DNA from: Lachnoclostridium sp. An138
Lineage (GTDB): Bacteria; Bacillota; Clostridia; Lachnospirales; Lachnospiraceae
Reading direction: 5' to 3'
Assembly: GCF_002160765.1 (NCBI RefSeq)
Contig: NZ_NFLF01000002.1
Coordinates: 186,001-250,000 of the forward strand
Length of the DNA: 64,000 nucleotides
Made by a program: the position numbers and the translations under genes. This document shows positions 8,514 to 18,160 of this stretch, in pieces (the first letter of the stretch is position 1; every line of letters starts with the position of its first letter). The notes under the pieces were generated by a model, which was given only the letters and a program-made list of their open reading frames with translations, did not search any database and was not told the DNA's origin.

Positions 8514-9872
8514 CTACATTTCCGAAGAGAGCAGATTTCCTTCTTTCGTTCCCTTCCATCCCTTTTTCAAATATACGGTTCCTGTCAAAGCGGCTGCGAT
8601 ACTGGCAACGACATGACTGACTAAAACAGCGAACCAGATTCTATTAAGGCCCAAATTCAAATAGGACAGCAAATAGGCAAGGGGCATCCTTACGATAATG
8701 TAGTAAAAAATCATCAAAAACATACTTTTAGAGGGTTTTCCCAAACCATTAAGTGACCCCAGATAACAGTTTGTGACCGTATTCAAAATATACCCAATGC
8801 CGACAATCAGAAAATAAGTGCCTACAATCTCTGCCACTTCATCGCTTCTCACAAACAGTCCGGAAAGCTGTCTGGAAAAACTGACAACCAACACCGAAAG
8901 AATCACCAGCAGGCCGCAGCCATATTTCAGACCGCATTTCAGATAATCTCTTGCCCTGTCATACCGGTTTCCACCGATACACTGGCCAATAATCGTTGTC
9001 AGGACCATATTCAGAGCCATGGCCGGATAAAAAACAATGATCTCCAATTTCCCTGTTACCCCATAAGCCGCAATGGCTGTGATGCTGTATGTACTGACAA
9101 GGGCCGTAAGAAACGTGGTGCTGATTGCCGGTATGCTTTGCTGGACCACAGAAGGAACGGCTTTCTGAATCAGCAGCCATATATCCGCTTTATCAAAGCT
9201 GGAAAGTTTAAATGCAAACAGTTTCTTCTTTTTAATGTAAACCAGCATAAATACAAGGCAGATGCCCTCTGACAATACCGTGGCTATAGCCGCGCCGTTG
9301 AATCCGATAAAATGAATGAAAACAGGGTCAAGAATCGCGTTTAATAGGGTTGTCGCCAGCATCGCAATGGCCTGAAACATAGAGTTTCCAAAACTGCGCA
9401 GCACCGCAGCGAAATAACAGTATAAATAAATTGCCAGATAACCTAATACATAAATGGATAAATAGCTGTATGCCATATCATAAGTTTCCGCCGGAGTATT
9501 TAAAACATTTAAGATCGTCGGAAGCAGAATCTCCAATATGACAGTCACTCCAACAGAAAAGACGACAGCCACACAAAAAGAAGTGGCGATTAAACTTTCC
9601 GTTCGTTTTTCATTTTTTGAACCAATGGCCTGGGAAAGCAAAATGGATACACCGTTTGTTGCTCCCATGGCAACGGAGGTCAAAATTAAAATAATCGGTG
9701 TGGAATTTGTCAAGGCAGCATACGCGGTTTCTCCCAGTAAGTTGCCGATCCAAAGGCTGTCCACCAGATTATACATCATATTCAAAAACATGGCTGCAAC
9801 CATTGGCAGCGCCATTGCCAGCAGACAATGCCTTGTATTGCCGCCGATAAAATCAATTTTCTTCATCATCAT
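8514..9872 (-). CDS. MATE-family multidrug/toxin efflux transporter
   Basis: 452 residues with about 12 hydrophobic helices in two similar halves. The N-terminal segment (PMVAAMFLNMMYNLVDSLWI) and the matching segments of the second half are MATE-typical. MATE proteins expel cationic compounds using sodium or proton gradients. AAAGGAAGA precedes the ATG at 9872. An AATGAA-N5-TTCATT operator lies about 60-70 bases upstream, and the adjacent TetR gene carries a matching site in its regulon, so induction by an exported compound is likely. Confidence 0.88.
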   Translation of the reverse strand: MMMKKIDFIGGNTRHCLLAMALPMVAAMFLNMMYNLVDSLWIGNLLGETAYAALTNSTPIILILTSVAMGATNGVSILLSQAIGSKNEKRTESLIATSFCVAVVFSVGVTVILEILLPTILNVLNTPAETYDMAYSYLSIYVLGYLAIYLYCYFAAVLRSFGNSMFQAIAMLATTLLNAILDPVFIHFIGFNGAAIATVLSEGICLVFMLVYIKKKKLFAFKLSSFDKADIWLLIQKAVPSVVQQSIPAISTTFLTALVSTYSITAIAAYGVTGKLEIIVFYPAMALNMVLTTIIGQCIGGNRYDRARDYLKCGLKYGCGLLVILSVLVVSFSRQLSGLFVRSDEVAEIVGTYFLIVGIGYILNTVTNCYLGSLNGLGKPSKSMFLMIFYYIIVRMPLAYLLSYLNLGLNRIWFAVLVSHVVASIAAALTGTVYLKKGWKGTKEGNLLSSEM

Positions 9873-9927
9873 TCTTCCTTTCTACTCTAACAGACTTCAC
9901 AGGTTCAAAATGTAATTATTATTATTG

Positions 9928-9944
9928 AATGAACATTATTCATT
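9928..9944. promoter_or_regulatory. AATGAA-N5-TTCATT operator upstream of MATE gene
   Basis: AATGAACATTATTCATT. The same 17-mer occurs in reverse complement at 11272-11288 upstream of the methyltransferase gene, marking a shared operator, most simply for the TetR regulator encoded between them. Confidence 0.75.
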
Positions 9945-9985
9945 TATAGGCTATTAAAATTCCCCTACTGGGGAGCAGGGGGTTT

Positions 9986-10546
9986 TTAAAGATGGAGCGC
10001 GTAAATCAGGAATTTACGAATCCGGTTTGCTTTTTCCTTCTGTTCCATACCATCGTCCAACAAAATACCAAGCTGCCCATAAATGCAGAACATTGCCGCT
10101 GTTTTCAAGTCCTCAAGCTGGAGCTCTCCATTTTCCCGGGCTTTCTGCAGCATTTTTTCGATCACTGGTACAAGTTTTTCACAGGTTTTTAGAGAAAGCT
10201 GGTTATGGAACTTTTTGTTTTGCGGGCCATGAAAGACGGCGTAATATTTTGTATTTTGATCTTCTACATTCAACGGCATCTCCTCAATAAACTGTTTTAA
10301 TGGCATATGTGTGTTTTCAGCCATCTCAGCAAACTGGGATACCAATATGTCCGCATACTGCTCTATCGCGCTGTCAAACAATACTTCTTTGGACGGAAAA
10401 TAACGGTAGCAAAGTCCCTGAGATACTCCGATGGATTTGGCAATATCCGTAATCGTGATTTTTTCATAGCCCTTCTCACCAAACAGTTTAAGGGCAGCAT
10501 CAAAGATCTCCTGTCTGCGCTCTTCCGGCTCTTTCGTAATCCGCAT
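9986..10546 (-). CDS. TetR-family regulator of the MATE/methyltransferase island
   Basis: About 186 residues. The DNA-binding domain includes RRQEIFDAALKLFGEKGYEK and GVSQGLCYRYFPSKEVLFDSA, followed by a helical effector domain. The ATG at 10546 has AGGAGG eight bases upstream; the longer frame starting at 10588 lacks support. It lies between the MATE and methyltransferase genes, all on the minus strand. A weaker match to the operator (TTCA-ATGAG-TGAA) lies at about 10590-10602, upstream of this gene. Confidence 0.86.
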   Translation of the reverse strand: MRITKEPEERRQEIFDAALKLFGEKGYEKITITDIAKSIGVSQGLCYRYFPSKEVLFDSAIEQYADILVSQFAEMAENTHMPLKQFIEEMPLNVEDQNTKYYAVFHGPQNKKFHNQLSLKTCEKLVPVIEKMLQKARENGELQLEDLKTAAMFCIYGQLGILLDDGMEQKEKANRIRKFLIYALHL

Positions 10547-10610
10547 GCCTCGTTCCTCCTTTCTTCCATGATACCATACCGCTTCCATAAATTCAATGAG
10601 TGAATATCAG

Positions 10611-11219
10611 TCATTTTATTCCCATTGAAACACAAGCCGTATGACCTACCTGCTCCCATGATATATCATGGAAACATTCGGACAGCAGGGAAACCATTTC
10701 CTCTTTTGAATAAATTTTTACGTCGCCTTCTTTGCTATGACGCATATAAAAATTCATAATCGTGCGTCCAACCAAGGGCTGCCAGCAATCTCCAATCAAA
10801 AATGTACCGCCCGGTTTTAAAACTCTTTGGACTTCTCGAATGACATTCTCCGGAGCAGGATAATGATGGAAGGAATCGTTGCAGTACACAACATCAAAGA
10901 AATTGTCCGCAAACGGAAGATGCTCACTGTCTCCAAGGACTAGCTGAACCTTTCCCGACAGTTTGTTCTCAGCAACCGAAAGCATTTTTTCCGATAAGTC
11001 AATGCCATACAGCTCTCTCTGATCATCGGACTGCAGCAGCATTTTCATCATCTCTCCTGTCCCACATCCCAAGTCTAAGGCTCTCTGAAACGGAATATGA
11101 GCCAACTTATGCAATAGAACAGGATAAAGCGTTCTGGCATGCTGCCCATGGATATCCTCATCATAAGTATCCGCCTGCCGATTGAATGTGGATTTCGATC
11201 TTTCTTTTATATCAGCCAT
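10611..11219 (-). CDS. Class I SAM-dependent methyltransferase (Methyltransf_11 type)
   Basis: 202 residues. SAM-binding motif I is ALDLGCGTGEMM (about 46-57), followed by YGIDLSEKML, GDSEHLPF and a post-motif VLKPGGTFLIGDCW. It methylates an unidentified small molecule. The operator shared with the MATE pump at 11272-11288 suggests both respond to the same compound, for instance by modifying and then exporting it. That link is inference. Confidence 0.85.
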   Translation of the reverse strand: MADIKERSKSTFNRQADTYDEDIHGQHARTLYPVLLHKLAHIPFQRALDLGCGTGEMMKMLLQSDDQRELYGIDLSEKMLSVAENKLSGKVQLVLGDSEHLPFADNFFDVVYCNDSFHHYPAPENVIREVQRVLKPGGTFLIGDCWQPLVGRTIMNFYMRHSKEGDVKIYSKEEMVSLLSECFHDISWEQVGHTACVSMGIK

Positions 11220-11271
11220 CAGCCATGACCTCCTTTCACTTCACAAGTATAGCAGGTTTTTCCGAAATATC

Positions 11272-11288
11272 AATGAATAATGTTCATT
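11272..11288. promoter_or_regulatory. AATGAA-N5-TTCATT operator upstream of methyltransferase
   Basis: AATGAATAATGTTCATT is the exact reverse complement of the site at 9928-9944. It lies about 55 bases upstream of the methyltransferase start. Confidence 0.75.
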
Positions 11289-11456
11289 CATTTTCGAAAT
11301 AATCATCTCATGAAGACAACGTCCGGAAAAATAAACCATTTTACCTTTTCAGACGTTGTTTTCATCTCCCTATCTATTCTTCAGGCAACAGCTCACAAAT
11401 CGTTACTGCCTGCAGCTGCCTTGCTGTCCCAATTTCTAATTCTTCATAAACATGTT

Positions 11457-11599
11457 TTAAAAGTCAGAACTTTCACTATTAGTACTTTCTTCCTTATACT
11501 TTTCCTTCAGACGGGAAAAAGTTTCACCGCTGACCACATGTTCAATACGGCAGGCATTTTTTCCGCGAGATAGTCCTCCCCGGACACATGAAGTTTCAT
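11457..11599 (-). pseudogene. Remnant of a DtxR-family metal-dependent regulator, internally deleted
   Basis: The frame opens with a good ribosome site (GGGAG) and reads MKLHVSGEDYLA, the start of many Firmicutes DtxR/MntR-type regulators. In another frame the same stretch continues as NACRIEHVVSGETFSRLKEK, matching the ACRIEHVIS segment near the end of the dimerisation/metal domain, and stops at 11457. About 100 codons are missing between the two parts. It lies 19 bases after the second ABC gene of module 2, where module 3 has a similar remnant. The ancestral operon probably ended with this regulator. Confidence 0.75.
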
Positions 11600-11617
11600 T
11601 GGGATCTCCCTTCGCTA

Positions 11618-13366
11618 TTAGGCCAAGCTCCAACCGGCAGCGTTTTTTCGGATGTTGACAAAGTCCTGATAAATACCGGGCTGCTCCAGAAGTTCCTCAT
11701 GGGTGCCATGCTGTGCGATTTGGCCGTTGTTAATTACCAGGATTTGATCGGCGTTCTGTATGGTATTCAAGCGATGGGCAATCACCAGCAGGGTCTTACC
11801 CTTTACCAGCTCAGAGATGGCCTCCTGAATATAGCTTTCATTGTCGGTGTCTACACTTGCAGTGGCCTCATCCAAAATAACGATGGGTGCATCCTTCAAG
11901 ATACAGCGAGCAATCGAAATCCGCTGTTTCTCGCCGCCGGAAAGCGTAGCTCCGCCTTCACCCACCACAGTCTGGAACCCGTCAGGCAGAGCCATAACGA
12001 AATCATAGCAACGGGCTTTCTTTGCCGCCTCATAGACTTCTTCCTCTGTGGCATCTGGTTTTCCCATACTGATGTTGTTGTAGATGGTATCCTGGAACAA
12101 ATACACCCGCTGGAATACCATGCTAATCTGATCCATCAGTTCTGCCAGCGGCACATTCCGAATATCCACGCCCCTTATTGCAATACTGCCGGATTTTACA
12201 TCCCACAACCGGGCCAACAGATTTGCAATGGTGGATTTGCCGCCACCGGAAGGACCGACCAATGCCGTCATGGAATTTTTCTTCATAGCAAAGCTGATAT
12301 GGTGCAGCACTTCTTTGTCCTGATAACCAAAGGCAACACCATTAAACTGCACTTCCGGCTGACCGGACTGTGCCTGAGCCGGCAGGTGTTGTTTGCCAGT
12401 GTCGGGAAGTTCCGGCTCATCCAATACCGCTTCAATGCGCTCCAATGCTGCGTTCATCACGGTCAATCGGGATGCCTCACCGTAGAGTGCTTTCAGCGGT
12501 CCAAACAAATCAAATACGAACAGCAGAACACCAAGCACATAGGCCAGGGAAAGGGCGCCGCTCTGCTCCAGAAGAATAGCCAGGCCAAAAATAGCGGCAA
12601 TACCAATTCCGTAAATGACATTCAGCCCTGTTGTCCAAGGGGTCATGCGCCGCTCAAAAGTGAGAGAAGTATCTCTGGACCGCTTGAAATTTTCTGTCAG
12701 TTCCTCAGACTTTTCCCCCAACAGGTTATAACTCTTGATAACACCGATCCCTTCCACAAAGGACAGCACTGCAGCGGTCAGTCGTTCGCTTTGCTCCTGG
12801 CGGCCTACGGCCTCCCGCAGAGATACCTTGTTCATTCCTTTTGATACCAGCCATGCTAAAATCGTCACAATGGCGGCGATTAAGCCGAGTTGCCAGTTCA
12901 GATAAAACATAAACACCAGGAGAACCAGGGCAGACAGAAGATAGCTCATCATGTTCCCCAAGGTACTCATGGCAACTTCTTCGATAAACATCATGTCGGT
13001 GCTAAGAACCGAGCTGATTTTGCCAATATTGCCGGAAGTAAAATATCCCATTGGCAGTTTCCGAAGGTGCCCGCCCAGCTCCATTCGCTTGTCAGCAAAC
13101 ATCAGGTAGCCCGCTGCGCTCTGCAAACTATCGCTGAGATAGTGTACCAACATCTGAACCAACACAGACGCCCCAAGACCAAGCCCCACATAAAGGCAGG
13201 TCTGCCCGATCAAAGTTCCGGCCGCAAAACCGCTCAAAACTACAAAGGCCAGAAAGATCGGCATTTTGGACAGAATGGACTCCAGAAAAGTGCATACAAC
13301 AGCTCCCTGAATCCGCCCTTTATAGCGACCGGACAGTTTCAAAATTCTTGAAAACAGTGCAAACAT
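11618..13366 (-). CDS. ABC half transporter (exporter fold), module 2 subunit B
   Basis: 582 residues: transmembrane domain (about 1-310), then Walker A GPSGGGKST, signature LSGGEKQR, Walker B IVILDEATASVDTDNE and H-loop IAHRLNT. It starts directly after the stop of the partner gene, with which it presumably forms a heterodimer. The pair is the last intact part of the module 2 operon (S, EcfT, EcfA, ABC, ABC, DtxR remnant). Role inferred as in module 1: import-type exporter-fold transporter for a metallophore. Confidence 0.85.
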   Translation of the reverse strand: MFALFSRILKLSGRYKGRIQGAVVCTFLESILSKMPIFLAFVVLSGFAAGTLIGQTCLYVGLGLGASVLVQMLVHYLSDSLQSAAGYLMFADKRMELGGHLRKLPMGYFTSGNIGKISSVLSTDMMFIEEVAMSTLGNMMSYLLSALVLLVFMFYLNWQLGLIAAIVTILAWLVSKGMNKVSLREAVGRQEQSERLTAAVLSFVEGIGVIKSYNLLGEKSEELTENFKRSRDTSLTFERRMTPWTTGLNVIYGIGIAAIFGLAILLEQSGALSLAYVLGVLLFVFDLFGPLKALYGEASRLTVMNAALERIEAVLDEPELPDTGKQHLPAQAQSGQPEVQFNGVAFGYQDKEVLHHISFAMKKNSMTALVGPSGGGKSTIANLLARLWDVKSGSIAIRGVDIRNVPLAELMDQISMVFQRVYLFQDTIYNNISMGKPDATEEEVYEAAKKARCYDFVMALPDGFQTVVGEGGATLSGGEKQRISIARCILKDAPIVILDEATASVDTDNESYIQEAISELVKGKTLLVIAHRLNTIQNADQILVINNGQIAQHGTHEELLEQPGIYQDFVNIRKNAAGWSLA

Positions 13367-15151
13367 TTATTTTCCCTCCTTTGCGGTATGGACTTTCCAT
13401 TCGGCGCTGTCCTGTGCAGCTTTCCATAGTTTTTGATACTCCGGGCAGGACTGGATCAGTTCTTGATGTTTTCCGGCAGCCACCAGATTACCATGATCCA
13501 TAACGCAAATCTGGTCAGCGTTCATAATTGCAGGCAGCTTGTGAGCGATGACAACCAGGGTCTTACCCTTCACCAATTCTGCAATAGCGGCCTCCATTTT
13601 TTCCTCATTCTCTGGATCAGCGTAGGCGGTCGCTTCATCGAGGACAACGATAGGAGCATCTTTTAAGATCGCCCGCGCCAAAGAAATGCGCTGGCGCTGG
13701 CCGCCGGAAAGCATTTTCCCGGCATCGCCTGCCATAGAATGAATGCCCTGAGGGAGTTTTTCGAGGAACTCCATGCACTGAGCTTTCTTCGCTGCCTCCA
13801 TTACTTCCTCGTCTGTTGCGTTCAGCCGACCAAGCCGTATGTTTTCCAACAGAGAAGTATTAAACAGGTATTGATCCTGGGCTACATAGGAAATGCGGCT
13901 GTTCAATGCCTCCAGACTCATATCGCAAAGTTTCTGTCCGCCAATGGAAATACTACCTTTTTGCGGGTCATAATAATGGATCAGCAATTTTGCCAAGGTA
14001 CTCTTGCCGGAACCAGACTCACCTACAAGGGCTGTTTTTTGTCCATCCTTTGCCGTAAAGGAAATATCGTGGAGAACTTCATCCTCCACTACCGCAGGCT
14101 TTCCGTCCGGGCCTGGCTGCATGGTTTGGTAGGCAAAAGAAACATGGTCATAAGTAATCGTGTCGTCTTTTCCGTGGAACACATCGCCAGTCTGCTGAAG
14201 CTCCGGCGCGTCCAGCACTTGCTCCAGTGCAGAAATCTTATAGTTAAGCTGGGGCATAGTAGGCAGAAATCCCAGCGATTTGAGTAACGGCATACCGATA
14301 CTCAAGGATAGGCACAGCACCAAAATCAGATCTGGCAGGGCCGACCAACCAGAGAGAACAAACCAAGCTCCTAATGGCAGAGTCAGAATAACAGTACAAG
14401 GCAACAAGCTGCTGTAAATCGCCATCCAGGGCCACGCCGCTTTATACCAGGCCAGTGTATAGTCACGATAATCAGATACATCCCTGCGGAATCGCTCATA
14501 GGAATCCGCGTCCTTATTGAACACCTTGACAACTTCCATGCCATTGATGTACTCGATAATGGTGTTGTTCATCTTCTGGCCAGCCATATAGTACGGCCCC
14601 ATTTTCTTCATACCAACGGAGTACATGGTTTTCATAGCAATCAGGCTGATAGGGATAGAGGCCAGCGACAAAAGCGCCAGTTTCCAGTCCACAAAAAACA
14701 TGGCCACATAGACTGCAATGGGAACCATCAGATTTGCGATACCCTCCGGCATGGAGTGAGCCAACAGGACCTCCAAACTATCTACATCATCCACAAACAG
14801 TTTTTTGACAGTGCCAGTGCCTTTATCCTGAATCACACCCAGCGGCAGCTTTTCAAATCGTTTCTGCAAGGCGGTCCGCAGACGGAGCAGGGTATCATAA
14901 GCTGCCTTGTGTGAAATGTTCAACCCCCAGCCATAGAGAATCGCTTGCAGCACCAGGCATACCAGCACTAACACAACCCGCAGAATGATAAATGAAGCGT
15001 TGATTGTCTCCCCCATGACTAATGGCGCAATTACCTGGTAAGCCAGCACAAATGGAAGAACCCCCATTAGAACGCTGATCAGTACAACCGCCGTGGCCGC
15101 ATAAAGCCCCTTTTTGTGAGGCCCCGAATATTCAAATACTTTTTGGAACAT
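13367..15151 (-). CDS. ABC half transporter (exporter fold), module 2 subunit A
   Basis: 594 residues. The transmembrane domain spans about 1-320. The nucleotide-binding domain has GESGSGKST, LSGGQRQR, IVVLDEATAYADPENE and an IAHKLPA H-loop, where most homologues have HRLS. The D-loop (AYADPENE) resembles that of the siderophore-importer group. A slightly long linker (TMQPGPDGKPAVVEDE, about residue 365) is inserted after the A-loop. The gene lies between EcfA and the second ABC gene. Confidence 0.85.
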   Translation of the reverse strand: MFQKVFEYSGPHKKGLYAATAVVLISVLMGVLPFVLAYQVIAPLVMGETINASFIILRVVLVLVCLVLQAILYGWGLNISHKAAYDTLLRLRTALQKRFEKLPLGVIQDKGTGTVKKLFVDDVDSLEVLLAHSMPEGIANLMVPIAVYVAMFFVDWKLALLSLASIPISLIAMKTMYSVGMKKMGPYYMAGQKMNNTIIEYINGMEVVKVFNKDADSYERFRRDVSDYRDYTLAWYKAAWPWMAIYSSLLPCTVILTLPLGAWFVLSGWSALPDLILVLCLSLSIGMPLLKSLGFLPTMPQLNYKISALEQVLDAPELQQTGDVFHGKDDTITYDHVSFAYQTMQPGPDGKPAVVEDEVLHDISFTAKDGQKTALVGESGSGKSTLAKLLIHYYDPQKGSISIGGQKLCDMSLEALNSRISYVAQDQYLFNTSLLENIRLGRLNATDEEVMEAAKKAQCMEFLEKLPQGIHSMAGDAGKMLSGGQRQRISLARAILKDAPIVVLDEATAYADPENEEKMEAAIAELVKGKTLVVIAHKLPAIMNADQICVMDHGNLVAAGKHQELIQSCPEYQKLWKAAQDSAEWKVHTAKEGK

Positions 15152-15166
15152 AAGTCTAACCTCCCA

Positions 15167-16633
15167 TCAGTTAAAATACTTCTCAGAAAGAGTTTTCAAA
15201 ATCCCTGGCGAAAGCCTGTGATTTTGAATGGCTCCGTGGTCATCCAACTGGACTACTTCCGTACAGGTACGGACAATGAACTCAAAATCGTGGGATACCA
15301 CAAAAACAATGACTCCGGAATTTGAAAGCTGTTCAATCAGATTGCTGACGCGCACCATCGAGTCATAGTCCAAACCACTGGTAGGCTCGTCAAAGTAAAT
15401 CACCGGACTGTCCTTTACGATTGCTGCGCCGATGGTGACCCGTTGTTTTTGACCGCCTGAAAGAGAGGCCGGGTGACGCTCCCGGTATTCTGAAAGCTCC
15501 AAAGCATCCAATGTGGTGTCTACTTTTTCTTTACAATCATCCCGTATTCCCAGGGACAGTTCCTCGTCCACGCTGCTTGCAAAGAGCTGATAGTCTGTAT
15601 CCTGCATCACCAGATAAGACAGAGCGCGCCGCTGACGGGGTGTGAGTTTCTTCCCGTCAAAGCTGATTTCCCCTTGCCGCTGCTTTAAGAGGCCGGTCAA
15701 AATTGACAAAAGGGTTGTCTTACCCGCGCCATTGTGACCGAGAATACCAATGACATCTCCCGAATGGGCTTCAAAACTGACATTCTGGAATACATCAGGG
15801 CCTTTCTTATAAGAGAACGCCAGGTTTTGTACGGCCAACAGGTGTGTTCCATCGGGAACGCGTTCTTTTTCGTGATAGTTTTCCGCATCCCGTTCCGGGT
15901 ACGCTGTCCGCAGGCCGTAGGAGATCCGCGTTTTCTCAGGCAGCGTGCAAAACTGTTCTCTGGTAAATTCCCGCTCGATCTTCCCATCCTGAATGAGAAA
16001 CACCCGGTCAATCAAATCGCGTAGGTAATAAAAGCGATGTTCCACCACAAAGATGGTATATCCATCTTGCTTTAATTTTCCCATGATTTCAGCCAACCGT
16101 TTAGTCGCCGCATAATCCAAATTTGCGGATGGCTCATCGAAAATGTAGACCTTGGGTGAGAGAGCGTAAACTGAGCCAATGGCAATCTGCTGTTTTTCTC
16201 CACTGGACAGGGCGAAAATGCTCCTGTTCAGATAGTCCACCAGTTCCAAATCTTTGGCTGCCTTTGTAATCCGCTCAATCGTTTCTTCACGGGAAATCCC
16301 CATGTTTTCACATCCAAAGGCCAGTTCCCGCGTAGTGTCTGTCATAAAAAACTGAGAGCGCGGGTCCTGGAATACAGTTCCTACCTGTCCGGCCAGTTGT
16401 GATGGCTTCATTTCCAGAAGTGAGTACCCATCCATCACAAGGTCCCCCTGAATTTCTCCGGGGTAAAAGTGCGGGATCAGGCCATTGAGCGAACGGATCA
16501 GTGTTGTCTTGCCGCAGCCGCTTCGCCCGGTCAATAGGATAAACTCGCCGGTCTGTACGGTCATATCAATGCCACGGAGGGTAAAATCCTGGCTTTCTTC
16601 ATAGCGAAAGCTGAAATTCTGAAATGAGATCAT
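15167..16633 (-). CDS. Fused double ATPase of an ECF transporter (EcfA-A'), module 2
   Basis: About 488 residues with two ABC ATPase domains: GRSGCGKTT, LSSGEKQQ and VYIFDEPSANLD in domain 1; GHNGAGKTT, LSGGQKQR and VIYFDEPTSGLD in domain 2. The EKQQ form of signature 1 differs from the usual EKQR. I chose the ATG at 16633 (MISFQNF) because GGAGGG lies seven bases upstream; an alternative ATG at 16639 overlaps the EcfT stop. It energises the module 2 EcfT and S proteins. Confidence 0.9.
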   Translation of the reverse strand: MISFQNFSFRYEESQDFTLRGIDMTVQTGEFILLTGRSGCGKTTLIRSLNGLIPHFYPGEIQGDLVMDGYSLLEMKPSQLAGQVGTVFQDPRSQFFMTDTTRELAFGCENMGISREETIERITKAAKDLELVDYLNRSIFALSSGEKQQIAIGSVYALSPKVYIFDEPSANLDYAATKRLAEIMGKLKQDGYTIFVVEHRFYYLRDLIDRVFLIQDGKIEREFTREQFCTLPEKTRISYGLRTAYPERDAENYHEKERVPDGTHLLAVQNLAFSYKKGPDVFQNVSFEAHSGDVIGILGHNGAGKTTLLSILTGLLKQRQGEISFDGKKLTPRQRRALSYLVMQDTDYQLFASSVDEELSLGIRDDCKEKVDTTLDALELSEYRERHPASLSGGQKQRVTIGAAIVKDSPVIYFDEPTSGLDYDSMVRVSNLIEQLSNSGVIVFVVSHDFEFIVRTCTEVVQLDDHGAIQNHRLSPGILKTLSEKYFN

Positions 16634-16635
16634 CG

Positions 16636-17409
16636 TCATACCCTCCACAAAATGATTTCCCCGATTTTGGTCTGGTCAATAAGAAGCAGGCCAGCCAAAA
16701 AGAGGATACCAAGCAGAGATACCACAATTTCCGGCCATGCAAAACGGATTGTCCGCAGCGCATATCGTTTGCACTCCAACTCCAGACCGCGTGTTGTGCC
16801 GGATGCCGCCAGTTCATCGGTAACCTTCAGGCACCGCATCAGCAGTGGTATCAAAATATACTCTATCGTTGCCAACGGATGGGATACCCGTTTCCAGAGG
16901 GTATCACTGATACCGCGAATATCCATCGTACTTCGGATTTGCCGGTATTCAATCCGCAGTGTAGGGATATAGCGGAACATGACCACAAGGGGGATCGTGA
17001 CTGCCTGCGGCAGCCGCATCCGCTGGAGAGCCACCATCAAATCGTCCATATAGGTGGTCCGCAATATCCAAAGTCCCATCATCATAATGGGGATCAGTTT
17101 CAGAACCGTCACGCCAAATACGCTCATAATCACACTCAAAACCGGCACCTGCACATAGCGGAGCAAAGCGTTGAGATAGGCGACAATGATATAGGTCACT
17201 ATCATTTTTACAGCCCATTTTCCACCATTGCCCAGGGCGATGAATAGCCCGTAAACCAACATGAGTGCAAGGCTGACAACTTCTCCGGCCAGAAAATAGC
17301 TGACAAAGCCAATACAAACCAGGAGAAGTATTTTGCAGCGTGGGTCCAGAAGCGCAGACCCATGAAGGGGTTGCCGCTCAATTATTTGTTTGATTTGTAC
17401 TTCTTCCAT
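16636..17409 (-). CDS. EcfT (CbiQ-type) coupling protein, module 2
   Basis: 257 residues with about five hydrophobic segments and the cytoplasmic ATPase-binding region near residues 180-215 (TDELAASGTTRGLE). A hydrophilic 30-residue N-terminal extension precedes the first helix. It overlaps the EcfA start and is separated from the upstream S gene by a 114-base gap containing a strong hairpin. Confidence 0.87.
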   Translation of the reverse strand: MEEVQIKQIIERQPLHGSALLDPRCKILLLVCIGFVSYFLAGEVVSLALMLVYGLFIALGNGGKWAVKMIVTYIIVAYLNALLRYVQVPVLSVIMSVFGVTVLKLIPIMMMGLWILRTTYMDDLMVALQRMRLPQAVTIPLVVMFRYIPTLRIEYRQIRSTMDIRGISDTLWKRVSHPLATIEYILIPLLMRCLKVTDELAASGTTRGLELECKRYALRTIRFAWPEIVVSLLGILFLAGLLLIDQTKIGEIILWRV

Positions 17410-17429
17410 TCCAATGCCTCCCTATAACA

Positions 17430-17467
17430 TTCAGAGCGCGGGACTGGTTTCAGCCCCGCGCTCTGAA
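17430..17467. other. 13-bp-stem hairpin between S and EcfT genes of module 2
   Basis: TTCAGAGCGCGGG (17430-17442) pairs perfectly with CCCGCGCTCTGAA (17455-17467) across a 12-base loop. No T tract follows on the minus strand, so it is more likely an mRNA-processing or stabilising structure, or a partial attenuator, raising S-component output relative to the downstream genes. Confidence 0.6.
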
Positions 17468-17523
17468 ATCAGGCAGCCCGCTTGCCTGCGTTTGTCTGAT
17501 GAACTTTCAGGGGGCTGATCCTG

Positions 17524-18126
17524 TTATTTTACCGAAACGAGTCCAGCCTTAATAAAGTGTTTCTTCAACGCTTTCTGGCCGATGACGCCGCCAATCAAGC
17601 CGCCAACCAGACCGGCTGCGACAATGACTACCAGCATAGGAACAGAAGTGATATTCAACATTCCCTCGATGTACTCCGGCGCGATGTTGTTTTTCTCCAT
17701 CGCGCCCACAAAGGCACTCTGAAGGAATTTGATAGGGCAGATGGCACTAAAGGCAAAAATGGCGCTGAATAGCGCATAAGCCACCATCATGGATTTCATC
17801 GTGATTTCTTTTCGGCCCATAACCAGGAAGTCGCAGATTACACCGCCAATCACCAGACCGATGGGAATGAACCAGAAAGCGCCCACCAGCAAGAACAGAA
17901 TAGCTTGAATGGCGGCGCAGATGGTAAATACACCCTTCTTTGGCACCTTGGCCAGCAGAAGCATCATCACGATACCGTTAGGAATAGCAACAACAGACGG
18001 GTAAAACACATTGGTCACCGGGCCAGCCACGCTCATAATGGTGCTGATAATCATGCAGATGATCCACATAAGGGCGGTCAGAACGCCGATGAGAATAAAA
18101 TCTTTCGCATTCAACTTTTGTTTCAT
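17524..18126 (-). CDS. ECF transporter S component, Trep_Strep/MptD-like, module 2
   Basis: About 200 residues, strongly hydrophobic, with the family-typical end (GLVGGLIGGVIGQKALKKHFIKAG). The ATG at 18126 is used because AGGAGG is seven bases upstream; the ATG at 18132 would be too close. It is the first gene of the module 2 operon, directly behind the 34-bp palindromic operator. It should define the substrate of this module; ligand unknown. Confidence 0.85.
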   Translation of the reverse strand: MKQKLNAKDFILIGVLTALMWIICMIISTIMSVAGPVTNVFYPSVVAIPNGIVMMLLLAKVPKKGVFTICAAIQAILFLLVGAFWFIPIGLVIGGVICDFLVMGRKEITMKSMMVAYALFSAIFAFSAICPIKFLQSAFVGAMEKNNIAPEYIEGMLNITSVPMLVVIVAAGLVGGLIGGVIGQKALKKHFIKAGLVSVK

Positions 18127-18160
18127 GCTCATGCCTCCTCACTTTGTTGGATAATAAAAA

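Noticed and set aside
11588-12844. 418-codon plus-strand frame
   Set aside because: Antisense to an ABC half transporter with complete motifs; low-complexity His/Gln-rich translation typical of reverse frames.
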